From assembly GCA_013335535.1 (NCBI GenBank), contig JAAXVL010000009.1, positions 80,566 to 144,565 of the forward strand: a stretch of DNA of 64,000 nucleotides, in the 5' to 3' direction. The translations under genes and the position numbers were made by a program. This stretch comes from Azonexaceae bacterium (lineage in GTDB: Bacteria > Pseudomonadota > Gammaproteobacteria > Burkholderiales > Rhodocyclaceae). Below, piece after piece: positions 1 to 9,323 of this stretch (positions are counted from its first letter, which is position 1; every line of letters starts with the position of its first letter). Under the pieces are notes generated by a model. That model searched no databases and was not told the DNA's origin. It saw nothing but the letters and a program-made list of their open reading frames with translations.

Positions 1-1876
<1,876 letters not shown>

Positions 1877-2097
1877 GGTCTGAATCCAGATGGAAGCGTG
1901 AACGGCCTTGCGCGGAGGAAAGCCGTTCCGGTTGGTCAATAAGCAGGCCCGGATTCTATCATTCGCCGGGTCAAGGCTGATATCAAACACCGTCCGTCGT
2001 CGCATCGCCGCCTTTCTGGCGTGGACCGCAGACGGGAATTCGTCGGATACTGTCGGGCTTGCTACACTAGTTCCAATTTCCAACATCGAGGTGCTTC

Positions 2098-2604
2098 ATG
2101 CTCAAGGGATTTCGGCTTGCGCTACTGTCCTGTCTGATTGTTTTGCCCATTTTTCAAACGGCCAGCGCCGATGAGCTGAAGATTGGCTACGTCAATCTGG
2201 AGCGGGTTTTCCGGGAGGCGCCTGCGGCCATCAAGGCCAGCAAGAAAATGCAGGCGGAGTTTGACGTCCGCCGGCAGGACCTGCTGCGCATCGAGAGCGA
2301 CCTCAAGGCGCGTCAGGCAGCGCAGGCAGAGAAGGGCGCTTCGCTGTCGGATAGTCAGCGGCGAGCCAGGGAGTCCGAGTTGGCCGAAATTTCGGTCAGT
2401 TTCCAGCGCAAGCAGCAGGAGTTCCAGGAAGACCTCAAGCTCCGCCAAAACGAAGAGACGTCGGCCGTGCTCGAGAAGGCCAATAAGGCCATATTCGATC
2501 TGGCCAAGTCCGAACACTGGGACCTGATCCTGCAAGAAGCGGTTTCCGTCAGCAGCAGAATCGATGTGACCGATAAAGTCATCAAGAAAATGACCGGGGA
2601 CTGA
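2098..2604 (+). CDS. OmpH/Skp-family periplasmic protein
   Basis: 168 residues with a cleavable signal peptide (cleavage likely after QTASA, about residue 25), then IGYVNLERVFREAPAA and a long Lys/Glu/Arg/Gln-rich helical region (about 45-135), as in the coiled-coil arms of Skp-type holdase chaperones for outer-membrane proteins. The C-terminal segment (LILQEAVSVSSRIDVTDKVIKKM) also matches the family. The usual skp context (bamA, lpxD) is absent; here it stands alone, divergent from queA, so it may be a second OmpH paralogue. Family call is strong, exact role is inferred. Confidence 0.85.
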   Translation: MLKGFRLALLSCLIVLPIFQTASADELKIGYVNLERVFREAPAAIKASKKMQAEFDVRRQDLLRIESDLKARQAAQAEKGASLSDSQRRARESELAEISVSFQRKQQEFQEDLKLRQNEETSAVLEKANKAIFDLAKSEHWDLILQEAVSVSSRIDVTDKVIKKMTGD

Positions 2605-2673
2605 TTTCCCGTAGCCCCCGAAAGAGGCCGGGTTGTTCGGCCTTCCTTGCCGGGGGCGGCAAGGCTTGCCGCG

Positions 2674-2889
2674 CTAGCTCCGGATATCGATGATCGTGCC
2701 GAGAATCTGATCGCCGGTCTTGATGACGTTTGCCGCTGCCTTGGCTTCGATTTCGCCCTGGCGCAGGGCGACCATCTTTCCGGCGAAATCATCGTTTTCG
2801 ACGTTCAGGCCGCTTCCGGCGATGGTCGTGCGGTTGATGCCGGCCTGCAAACTTTGCATGCCGCTGGCAATGATTGAACTGATGGACAT
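2674..2889 (-). CDS. Small hypothetical protein, flagellar rod-protein-like
   Basis: 71 residues (MSISSIIASGMQSLQAGINR...VALRQGEIEAKAAANVIKTGDQILGTIIDIRS). The opening helix and the closing VIKTGDQILGTIIDI resemble the terminal helices of short FlgC/FlgB-like proteins annotated in betaproteobacteria, but the central rod region is missing. A GAGG-type ribosome binding site lies about 7 bases before the ATG. There are no flagellar genes nearby. Likely a real small gene; function not established. Confidence 0.6.
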   Translation of the reverse strand: MSISSIIASGMQSLQAGINRTTIAGSGLNVENDDFAGKMVALRQGEIEAKAAANVIKTGDQILGTIIDIRS

Positions 2890-2957
2890 GGCTACCTCGA
2901 TTCACGGTGACCATGCTGCTCAGCAGTTCCCGTGCCAGAAACCGGCGACGGTGTTGC

Positions 2958-3167
2958 TCAGTTTTTCGCGGCAGCTTCTTCCAGAGCCCTGTTTTTCGCG
3001 TCAGCTTCCTTGCTAGCTGCGTCAAGGCTGGTTTTCATGGCGTCCAGGCTCTCTTTTGCCTGTTTGGCCTCGTCGGCCTGAAGCTTCCCCGTTGTTGCGG
3101 CACTTCCCGCCGTTTCCAGTCCGCAACCGAAGAGAAGCAGGGCGGCAAGCGCAATCAGCGTTTTCAT
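2958..3167 (-). CDS. Small lipoprotein, hypothetical
   Basis: 69 residues: a short signal sequence MKTLIALAALLLFGCG with a lipobox-like LFGC, followed by a charged Ala/Lys/Glu helix (about 28-69) typical of small entericidin- or Lpp-like lipoproteins. A clear GAGGA ribosome binding site precedes the ATG. No known domain. It is separated from the previous small gene by about 70 bp and has the same direction, so co-transcription is possible. Confidence 0.65.
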   Translation of the reverse strand: MKTLIALAALLLFGCGLETAGSAATTGKLQADEAKQAKESLDAMKTSLDAASKEADAKNRALEEAAAKN

Positions 3168-3239
3168 TTTTTGCTTCCTCAGGTTGGGTTAGTTTGGCGC
3201 ATCTCGGTCATTCTGGACCGTGATGAAACGAAAGGCGAC

Positions 3240-3263
3240 AAAAAACCCGCTCATGAGCGGGTT
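3240..3263 (-). terminator. Rho-independent terminator of tRNA-Leu(CAA)
   Basis: Perfect inverted repeat ACCCGCTCATGAGCGGGT (centre CATG), followed on the minus strand by a run of six T. It lies 35 bp beyond the 3' end of the minus-strand tRNA gene. Confidence 0.85.
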
Positions 3264-3297
3264 CTATGGACTTGCCTGGCCTTTCTGAAACTCTTCC

Positions 3298-3382
3298 TGG
3301 TGCCCCGGGCCGGACTCGAACCGGCACACCTTTCGGCGGCGGATTTTGAATCCGCTGCGTCTACCGATTCCGCCACCGGGGC
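3298..3382 (-). tRNA. tRNA-Leu (anticodon CAA)
   Basis: Class II tRNA, 85 nt with encoded CCA. The acceptor stem GCCCCGG pairs with CCGGGGC; the D-arm GCGGAATCGGTAGACGC is leucine-type; the anticodon loop is TTCAAAA (anticodon CAA) inside a GCGGA/TCCGC stem; a long variable arm (CGCCGAAAGGTG) and a normal T-loop GTTCGAGTC follow. An intrinsic terminator follows downstream. Confidence 0.96.
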
Positions 3383-3407
3383 ATTCGGAGCGCGGATTAT
3401 CCACGAA

Positions 3408-3806
3408 TCACTTCTTTGATTCAAGTGAATCGCTGCACGGGAACGCTTTGGCCAGTGCGCCGGCGACCAGCGTGGCCGGGCTGACGGTCGTGTTGGGCGG
3501 TACGCGTTCGACATGAATGACGACGGCACGGACGAGGCGCATCGACAGGTCGGCGTCTTTCGGCAGGCAGAAGGCATTGAGTTTGACGCCGACCTGCTCG
3601 GCCAGATAGTCGCTTACGCCATAGCTGTCGGCAAAGCCGGCGACATAGGCGATGCAGCGGGCGCTGCGAATGGCCTGAAAGGGGTCGCTGGATTTCTGCC
3701 CGGCGTACATCTCATCGGCTACCTGGCAGTCGCCACGTAGTTCCTGTCCGGTGTAGGCCTGTGCCGAGGTGGCGAAAAGAAGGGCAATGAGCCAGATAAA
3801 TTTCAT
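3408..3806 (-). CDS. Rap1a/Tai-like small exported protein
   Basis: 132 residues with a signal peptide ([17 protein letters not shown]) and the Rap1a immunity-protein pattern: [27 protein letters not shown], and a C-terminal [26 protein letters not shown]. Three to four Cys could form disulfides in the periplasm. Members of this fold include immunity proteins to type VI amidase effectors, but many are stand-alone with no known role. Its ATG overlaps the nirE stop by 4 bp (ATGA), so it is translationally coupled to heme d1 biosynthesis; no effector gene is nearby. Confidence 0.75.
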   Translation of the reverse strand: MKFIWLIALLFATSAQAYTGQELRGDCQVADEMYAGQKSSDPFQAIRSARCIAYVAGFADSYGVSDYLAEQVGVKLNAFCLPKDADLSMRLVRAVVIHVERVPPNTTVSPATLVAGALAKAFPCSDSLESKK

Positions 3807-4567
3807 TGTTTTTCGAACCAGTTGAGTTTTTCGTGCAGGCCGACGACGCTGCCGACGACGATCAGCGCCGGCGGCTTGATGCCGGATTCGGCGATGCGGT
3901 GGGGCAGCGTACCCAGGGTGGCGAGTATCGTCTGCTGGTCGGTTTGCGTACCGTTGCGGATGACTGCCGCCGGAGTCAGCGAGGGCAGGCCATGGTTGAT
4001 CATTTGCCGGCAGATTTCGGCGACGGCACCGATGCCCATGTAGAAAACGACGGTCTGCCGCGCCCGGGCTAGTGCCGGCCAGTCAAGATTGACGGTGCCG
4101 TCCTTGAGGTGGCCGGTGACGAAAGTGACGGACTGGGCGTGGTCGCGATGCGTCAGCGGGAAGCCCGAGTAGGCCGCGCAGCCGGCGGCCGCGGTGACGC
4201 CGGGGACGACTTCGAAGGGAATGCCGGAGGCGACGAGGGTTTCGAGTTCTTCGCCGCCGCGGCCAAAGATGAATGGATCGCCACCCTTTAGCCGGACGAC
4301 CGACAGGCCTTCCTGGGCGAGTTTGACCAGTAATTCGTTGATCGAATCCTGCGGCAGCGTGTGCTTGGAGGCTTCCTTGCCCGCGTAGATTCGGCGGGCA
4401 TCGGCGCGAGCCAGATCCATGATGCCGCTGCCGACCAGATGGTCGTAGACGAGTGCATCGGCTGATGCGATGAGGCGTGCCGCCTTGACGGTCAGCAAAT
4501 CCGGGTCGCCGGGGCCGGCGCCGACCAGCCAGACTTTTCCGGCTGCGAGTTTATTCAGCTTGTTCAT
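3803..4567 (-). CDS. nirE: Uroporphyrinogen-III C-methyltransferase (SUMT)
   Basis: Methylates uroporphyrinogen III at C2 and C7 with two SAM to give precorrin-2, the first committed step to siroheme and heme d1. 254 residues, the length of single-domain SUMT. Motifs: [21 protein letters not shown] (residues 12-32 region), [57 protein letters not shown]. Start chosen at ATG 4567, before [12 protein letters not shown]; a longer in-frame extension lacks family similarity. It is divergent from nirS, which supports naming it nirE rather than a siroheme or cobalamin paralogue. Confidence 0.88.
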   Translation of the reverse strand: MNKLNKLAAGKVWLVGAGPGDPDLLTVKAARLIASADALVYDHLVGSGIMDLARADARRIYAGKEASKHTLPQDSINELLVKLAQEGLSVVRLKGGDPFIFGRGGEELETLVASGIPFEVVPGVTAAAGCAAYSGFPLTHRDHAQSVTFVTGHLKDGTVNLDWPALARARQTVVFYMGIGAVAEICRQMINHGLPSLTPAAVIRNGTQTDQQTILATLGTLPHRIAESGIKPPALIVVGSVVGLHEKLNWFEKQ

Positions 4568-4726
4568 GCGTATTCCCTGCCTTTGGGCGGCCATCCTAAT
4601 GCGGGACAGGGCGCCTGCCAATAGCGGGAAGTCAATCAATATCCTGGATACACCCAAAGTAGGTTGTGACTAGTTAAAAATAACTATAACCACTTGAATG
4701 TGGGGGATTTTTTGTGCCTGAAAAGA

Positions 4727-4740
4727 TTGATGAGTATCAA
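4727..4740 (+). promoter_or_regulatory. FNR/Dnr-type operator upstream of nirS
   Basis: TTGATGAGTATCAA, a perfect match to the TTGAT-N4-ATCAA box of the Crp/FNR family (FNR, ANR, DNR, NNR). The centre is 94 bp before the nirS ATG and 166 bp from the divergent nirE ATG. It predicts low-oxygen and/or NO-dependent activation of the nir operon. It is the only perfect copy I found in this window. Confidence 0.88.
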
Positions 4741-4827
4741 GGATGCGAAATGGGCCGAGGTTCAACCTAGCGAGCATCGCGTTGAGGGGGTTTGGGCGCG
4801 AATTATTTCGATCCAGGAGATAGAAAG

Positions 4828-6513
4828 ATGAAGAAAACAGTATTGGGGATGCTCGCACTTAGCGCCATGACCGTCGCCATGGGTTCGGCCTTTGCTCAGG
4901 ATGCAGTCAAGACGGCGCCGACGCTGACGGCGGCCGAAAAGGAACAGGCCAAGAAGATTTACTTTGAACGTTGTGCCGGCTGCCATGGGGTGCTGCGCAA
5001 GGGCGCCACCGGCAAGAATCTGGAGCCGCACTGGACGAAGAAGGACAAGGACGGCAACGTCACCGAGGGCGGCACGCTCAAGCTCGGCCAGCAGCGTCTG
5101 GAAAAGATCATCGGTTACGGTACCGACGGTGGCATGGTCAACTTCGACGACATCCTGACCAAGGAAGAGCTCTCGCTGATGGCCAAGTACATCCAGAACA
5201 CGCCGGATGTGCCGCCGGAATACAGCTTCAAGGAAACGATGGATTCGTGGAAGGTCATCGTGCCGGTCGATCAGCGTCCGACCAAGCAGATGAACAAGTA
5301 CAACCTCAAGAACATGTTCTCGGTCACCCTGCGCGATACTGGCGAAGTGGCCCTGATCGATGGCGATACCAAGGAAATCCGCAGCATCGTCAAGACCGGC
5401 TACGCGGTTCACATCTCGCGTCTGTCGGCTTCCGGCCGTTATGTTTATGTGATCGGTCGTGATGGTCGTCTGTCGCTGATCGACCTGTGGATGGAACAGC
5501 CGGCGGTTGTGGCTGAAGTCAAGATCGGCTTCGACGCCCGTTCGGTCGATACCTCCAAGTTCAAGGGCTTCGAAGACAAGTACGCCGTGGCCGGCTCCTA
5601 CTGGCCGCCCCAGTACGTGATCATGGACGGCGACACGCTCAAGCCGCGCAAGGTCGTTTCCACCCGTGGCATGACCGTTGATGGCGAATACCACCCGGAA
5701 CCGCGCGTGGCTTCCATCGTCGCTTCCTTCATCAAGCCGGAATGGGTCATCAATATCAAGGAAACCGGTCAGATTCTGCTGGTCGATTACTCCGACATCG
5801 AGAACCTCAAGACGACCACCGTCGGTTCCGCCAAGTTCCTGCATGACGGCGGCTGGGATGCTTCCAAGCGTTACTTCCTGGTGGCTGCCAATGCCTCCAA
5901 CAAGATCGCTGCGGTCGATACCAAGACCGGCAAGCTGGCGGCGCTGGTCGATACGGCCAAGATCCCGCACCCGGGTCGTGGCGCCAACTTTACCCATCCG
6001 AAATTTGGTCCGGTGTGGACGACGGGTCACCTCGGTGCCGATGTCCTGACCCTGATCAGCACGCCTTCCGAGAAGAAGTCGGATGCCAAGTTCAAGCAAT
6101 ACAACTGGAAGGTCGTTCAGGAAGTGAAGCACGTGCCGGGCAACCTGTTCGTCAAGACCCATCCGAAGTCACAGAATCTGTGGGCTGACTCGCCGCAGAA
6201 TCCGGACAAGGAACTGGCTGAATCGGTTTCCGTCTGGAAGATGTCCGACCTGTCCAAGCCGTTCAAGGTGATCAACGTGGCCAAGGACTCCGGTCTGCCG
6301 GTGACCAAGGCTACCAAGCGCGCCGTGCATCCGGAATACAGCGCCGACGGCAAGGAAGTCTGGATCTCCCTGTGGGGTGGCAAGGCTGACCAGTCTGCCA
6401 TCGTCGTTTATGACGATGCGACGCTGACCTTGAAGAAGGTCATCACCGATCCGAAGATGATCACGCCGACGGGCAAATTCAACGTCTATAACACCCAGCA
6501 CGACATCTATTGA
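4828..6513 (+). CDS. nirS: Cytochrome cd1 nitrite reductase
   Basis: Periplasmic reduction of nitrite to nitric oxide, the key step of denitrification. 561 residues: signal peptide (MKKTVLGMLALSAMTVAMGSAFA), then a cytochrome c domain with CAGCH near residue 50, then an eight-bladed heme d1 propeller. Expected d1-domain histidines are present in the contexts YAVHISRLSASGRY, FLHDGGWDASK and NFTHPKFGPVWTTGHLG. The start at ATG 4828 has an AGGAG ribosome binding site and gives a clean signal peptide; an ATG 36 bp upstream would bury it. First gene of the nir operon behind an FNR box. Confidence 0.97.
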   Translation: MKKTVLGMLALSAMTVAMGSAFAQDAVKTAPTLTAAEKEQAKKIYFERCAGCHGVLRKGATGKNLEPHWTKKDKDGNVTEGGTLKLGQQRLEKIIGYGTDGGMVNFDDILTKEELSLMAKYIQNTPDVPPEYSFKETMDSWKVIVPVDQRPTKQMNKYNLKNMFSVTLRDTGEVALIDGDTKEIRSIVKTGYAVHISRLSASGRYVYVIGRDGRLSLIDLWMEQPAVVAEVKIGFDARSVDTSKFKGFEDKYAVAGSYWPPQYVIMDGDTLKPRKVVSTRGMTVDGEYHPEPRVASIVASFIKPEWVINIKETGQILLVDYSDIENLKTTTVGSAKFLHDGGWDASKRYFLVAANASNKIAAVDTKTGKLAALVDTAKIPHPGRGANFTHPKFGPVWTTGHLGADVLTLISTPSEKKSDAKFKQYNWKVVQEVKHVPGNLFVKTHPKSQNLWADSPQNPDKELAESVSVWKMSDLSKPFKVINVAKDSGLPVTKATKRAVHPEYSADGKEVWISLWGGKADQSAIVVYDDATLTLKKVITDPKMITPTGKFNVYNTQHDIY

Positions 6514-6543
6514 TCGACTGTTGATTGTTTGATGTGACTTAAA

Positions 6544-6569
6544 GCTACGGGGGCGCAAGCCCCCGTAGC
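6544..6569 (+). promoter_or_regulatory. Intercistronic stem-loop after nirS
   Basis: GCTACGGGGGC and GCCCCCGTAGC form a perfect 11-bp stem closed by a GCAA (GNRA) tetraloop. There is no T-run after it, so it is more likely an RNA-stabilising or partial-attenuation hairpin that keeps nirS transcript abundant relative to the downstream genes than a full terminator. Confidence 0.6.
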
Positions 6570-6645
6570 ATATGAAACAGCAGCAATTTGCGCAGGGGGA
6601 CATGGCCTGCGCCGTGAGCAAATCATTTTGGTGGAGATAAGTACG

Positions 6646-7479
6646 ATGAAAAAGAATCTCGTTTCCCTGGCTATCTTTGGTGCGTTCGTCGCCCTCGGTT
6701 CGCAATCGGCCATCGCCGCGCCGGACTGGAACAAGGCAGCCAAGAGCACGATCCACGTTTTCCACCCGGGGGCTGCGCCGATCGAGTGGTTGCAGGGCAA
6801 GGGAGAACACAGCGGTGCCAGCGGCCTGAAAAAAGGCGAGGCCTGTGCCGGATGCCACGTTGAGGACGGCAAGCTGAGCCTCGACCTCAAGCGTCTGGCC
6901 AGCAAGGAAATGGAGCCGAAGGGCGCTCCCAAGACGATGAGCTACCCGGTTACCGTGCAGGCGGCGTTTGATGCGAGCAATCTTTATGTTCGCCTGACTT
7001 TCAAGGCCCCGGCCGGTGGTTTTGACAAGTCCGACAAGGACAACGAGGTCAAGGTCAACATGATGTTCCCGAACGACAAGGTGCCGCTTGGTGACCAGGT
7101 CGGCTGCTGGGCTGCCTGTCATGAAGATGCCAAGGGTATGCCGAAGGGCAAGGACAAGACCAAGTACGTCACGGCCGGCACCATGGATCTGGTGCAATGG
7201 GCGAGCGGCGGCAAGACGGCTGACGGTTTCGTCGCCGACAAGCGCAGCATGACGGGCGGCAAGGCTGGTGCCACGGCCGAAGGTGCCAAGGCGGGCGATA
7301 CCTATACCGTGACTTTCACGCGCAAGCTGGCTGGTAACGCCGTGCTGGCCCCGGGCAAGGCTGTGCCTTTCGGCATTGCCATCCACGCCGACAATGCCAG
7401 CGGTCGCTTCCATCACGTTTCCTTCGGCCACACCATCGGTCTGGGTGCCGACGGCGATGTGAAGGCGGCCAAGCAGTAA
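6646..7479 (+). CDS. nirB: Cytochrome c-552, NirB-type diheme electron carrier
   Basis: 277 residues with a signal peptide (MKKNLVSLAIFGAFVALGSQSAIA). A c-heme motif CAGCH sits near residue 66 and a second, expanded motif CWAACH (CX3CH, read from TGC TGG GCT GCC TGT CAT) near residue 160. Between and after them is the cytochrome c-552/DMSO-reductase-like heme-binding domain (TVQAAFDASNLYVRLTFKA, PFGIAIHADNASGRFHHVSFG). Pseudomonas stutzeri NirB, a nirS neighbour, has this architecture. The likely role is delivering electrons to NirS in the periplasm. Start at ATG 6646 is behind GGTGGAG. Confidence 0.78.
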   Translation: MKKNLVSLAIFGAFVALGSQSAIAAPDWNKAAKSTIHVFHPGAAPIEWLQGKGEHSGASGLKKGEACAGCHVEDGKLSLDLKRLASKEMEPKGAPKTMSYPVTVQAAFDASNLYVRLTFKAPAGGFDKSDKDNEVKVNMMFPNDKVPLGDQVGCWAACHEDAKGMPKGKDKTKYVTAGTMDLVQWASGGKTADGFVADKRSMTGGKAGATAEGAKAGDTYTVTFTRKLAGNAVLAPGKAVPFGIAIHADNASGRFHHVSFGHTIGLGADGDVKAAKQ

Positions 7480-7485
7480 ATCCGC

Positions 7486-7836
7486 ATGCCATCCGGAACC
7501 ATGATTCGCTCCGGATGGCTGTGCCTGAAAAGAGCGCCGCTTGTGCTGGCGCTCTTTGCATTTTCCGCGCTGGGCGAAACCGTGGTCGAGGTGCGCATCG
7601 AGGGCTACAAATATCTGCCGGCCGAGGTACGCATCAAGCCGGGCGATAGCGTGCGGTGGGTCAATCACGAAAAGCGCACCAGCCATTCGATCGTCTTCCC
7701 GGCTGAAGGCGGCCTGGAGTCGGAGCGCATGTTCCCGGATGAAAGCTGGCAGCGCCAGTTCGCCAGGCCGGGACGCTATGCCTACCATTGTGGGCCGCAT
7801 CCCGAGATGGAGGGGGTTGTCCTTGTCGTTGAATAA
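7486..7836 (+). CDS. Periplasmic cupredoxin (plastocyanin/amicyanin-like)
   Basis: 116 residues: signal peptide (hydrophobic core LVLALFAFSALG), then a blue-copper fold with EGYKYLPAEVRIKPGDSVRWVNHEKRTSHSIVF. The type 1 copper ligands are predictable as His in SHSIVF and Cys, His, Met in YHCGPHPEMEG. Small single-domain size fits a soluble electron shuttle, a plausible donor to NirS or partner of NirC. Start could be ATG 7486 or 7501; neither has a strong ribosome binding site. It overlaps the beginning of nirC. Confidence 0.85.
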   Translation: MPSGTMIRSGWLCLKRAPLVLALFAFSALGETVVEVRIEGYKYLPAEVRIKPGDSVRWVNHEKRTSHSIVFPAEGGLESERMFPDESWQRQFARPGRYAYHCGPHPEMEGVVLVVE

Positions 7837-8152
7837 TTCGCCGAGCCATTTCATTTTTGGCCTGTTTTTCCTGTCGACCGTGGCAATTGCCGGCGAACCG
7901 GATGTGGCGCGGCAAAAGGAACTCGTCCACCTTGTCCGCCAGGATTGCGGTTCCTGCCACGGCATGACGCTCAAAGGCGGGCTCGGCCCGGCGCTGCTGC
8001 CAGAAACCTTGCGCGACAAACCGGCTGAAGGCCTGGCGGCAACGATCTACTACGGCCGTCCGGGCACCCCGATGCCGCCGTGGAAAGCTTTCCTGTCCGA
8101 AGCCGAAGCGGCGTGGATAGTCGATAAACTGATGACTGCATTCCCCCAGTGA
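7823..8152 (+). CDS. nirC: NirC-type c-type cytochrome
   Basis: Small periplasmic monoheme cytochrome that donates electrons to NirS or helps its maturation. CGSCHGMTLKGG holds the heme and GTPMPPW the distal Met. There is no ATG in frame near the 5' end; a TTG at 7823 (or 7817/7829) sits behind GGAGG inside the 3' end of the cupredoxin gene, suggesting coupled initiation. The signal-peptide core SHFIFGLFFLSTVAIAG is encoded by a copy of the dispersed 40-bp repeat (7848-7886). About 109 residues, normal for NirC. Confidence 0.85.
   Translation: MSLNNSPSHFIFGLFFLSTVAIAGEPDVARQKELVHLVRQDCGSCHGMTLKGGLGPALLPETLRDKPAEGLAATIYYGRPGTPMPPWKAFLSEAEAAWIVDKLMTAFPQ
7848..7886 (-). repeat. Dispersed 40-bp repeat, copy 1 (in nirC)
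   Basis: Read on the minus strand: GCCACGGTCGACAGGAAAAA then CAGGCCAAAAATGAAAT. On the plus strand it encodes HFIFGLFFLSTVA of the NirC signal peptide. Confidence 0.9.
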
Positions 8153-8159
8153 GAACGCC

Positions 8160-9323
8160 ATGCGCCTGCTGCTGATTGCCTTGTTTTCCCTTCTGCTCAA
8201 CGCCTGCGCCGGCCCGCAACTGCGCGGCACCGGCGATCTCGGGCTGATCATCGAACGGGCCAGCGGCCACGTCACGCTGGTCAACACCACGGCGCGCCAG
8301 TCCTATGCGCGCATCGGCGGCCTCGGCGATCTCTCGCACGCCTCCGCCGTCTATTCGCGCGACGGCCGCTACGCCTTCATCTTCGGCCGCGATGGCGGGC
8401 TGACCAAGATCGACCTGCTCGAAGCCAAGATCGTCAAACGCATCATCCAGTCCGGCAACGCCATCGGCGGTTCGATCTCGCAGGACGGCCGCATCGTCGT
8501 CGCCCAGAACTACACGCCGGGCGGCATCAAGGCTTTCGACAGCGACACGCTTGAACTGCTCGCCGAAGTACCGGCCGAATACGCGCCCGGCCAGTTCTCC
8601 AAGGTCGTCGGCCTGGCCGATACGGGCGGCAACAAGTTTGCCTACGCCCTGTTCGAGGCCGGCGAAATCTGGGTCACCGATTTCAGCAACCCCTGGCGGC
8701 CGACCACCCAACGCTTCCCGGCCGGCAACCAACCCTACGACGGCCTCGTGACGCCGGATGGCCGTTACTTCCTGGCCGGCCTGTTCGGTGAGGACGGCGT
8801 GGCCATGCTCGACCTCTGGCAACCGGAAAAAGGCGTCAGAAAGATTCTCGAAAACTACGGTCGCGGCCAGGAAAAGCTGCCCGTCTTCAAGATGCCGCAC
8901 CTGCGTGGCTGGTCCGTGGCGCAGGGCAAGGCCTACCTGCCGGCGATCGGTCGCCACGAAGTGCTGGTCGTCGATGTCGCCACCTGGAAGGAAGTCGGTC
9001 GCATCCCTGTGCGCGGCCAGCCAGTCTTCGTCATGGCCCGTCCTGACGGCCGCCAGATCTGGGTCAATTTCGCCTTCCCCGACAACGCCAAGGTTGATGT
9101 CATCGACACGCTGGCCGGCAAGGTCGTCCATGCATTCGAGCCGGGCAAGGGCATCCTGCACATGGAATTCGCGCCGCGTGGCGAAAACGTCTGGCTCTCG
9201 GCGCGCGACGACCACAAGGTTTTGATTTACAACACCGAAAACTTTGCCAAACTGGGCGAAATCCCGACTGAAAGCCCGTCCGGTATTTTCTTCACCTCGC
9301 GCGCCGTGCGCATAGGTTTCTGA
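8160..9323 (+). CDS. nirF: NirF, heme d1 biosynthesis propeller protein
   Basis: 387 residues with a lipoprotein-like signal (MRLLLIALFSLLLNACAG) and a beta-propeller related to the d1 domain of NirS but with no heme c domain. Typical NirF text includes YSRDGRYAFIFGRDGGLTKIDLL, GNAIGGSISQDGRIVVAQNYTPGGI, NQPYDGLVTPDGRYFLAGLFGEDG. In the known pathway NirF dehydrogenates or acts late on d1 precursors in the periplasm and interacts with NirN and NirS. Its stop overlaps the nirDL start by 1 bp (TGATG). Confidence 0.93.
   Translation: MRLLLIALFSLLLNACAGPQLRGTGDLGLIIERASGHVTLVNTTARQSYARIGGLGDLSHASAVYSRDGRYAFIFGRDGGLTKIDLLEAKIVKRIIQSGNAIGGSISQDGRIVVAQNYTPGGIKAFDSDTLELLAEVPAEYAPGQFSKVVGLADTGGNKFAYALFEAGEIWVTDFSNPWRPTTQRFPAGNQPYDGLVTPDGRYFLAGLFGEDGVAMLDLWQPEKGVRKILENYGRGQEKLPVFKMPHLRGWSVAQGKAYLPAIGRHEVLVVDVATWKEVGRIPVRGQPVFVMARPDGRQIWVNFAFPDNAKVDVIDTLAGKVVHAFEPGKGILHMEFAPRGENVWLSARDDHKVLIYNTENFAKLGEIPTESPSGIFFTSRAVRIGF

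Noticed and set aside
6571..6640. 22-codon open frame (MKQQQFAQGD...) between nirS and nirB.
   Set aside because: No Shine-Dalgarno sequence; it lies in hairpin DNA and ends in the nirB ribosome binding region.
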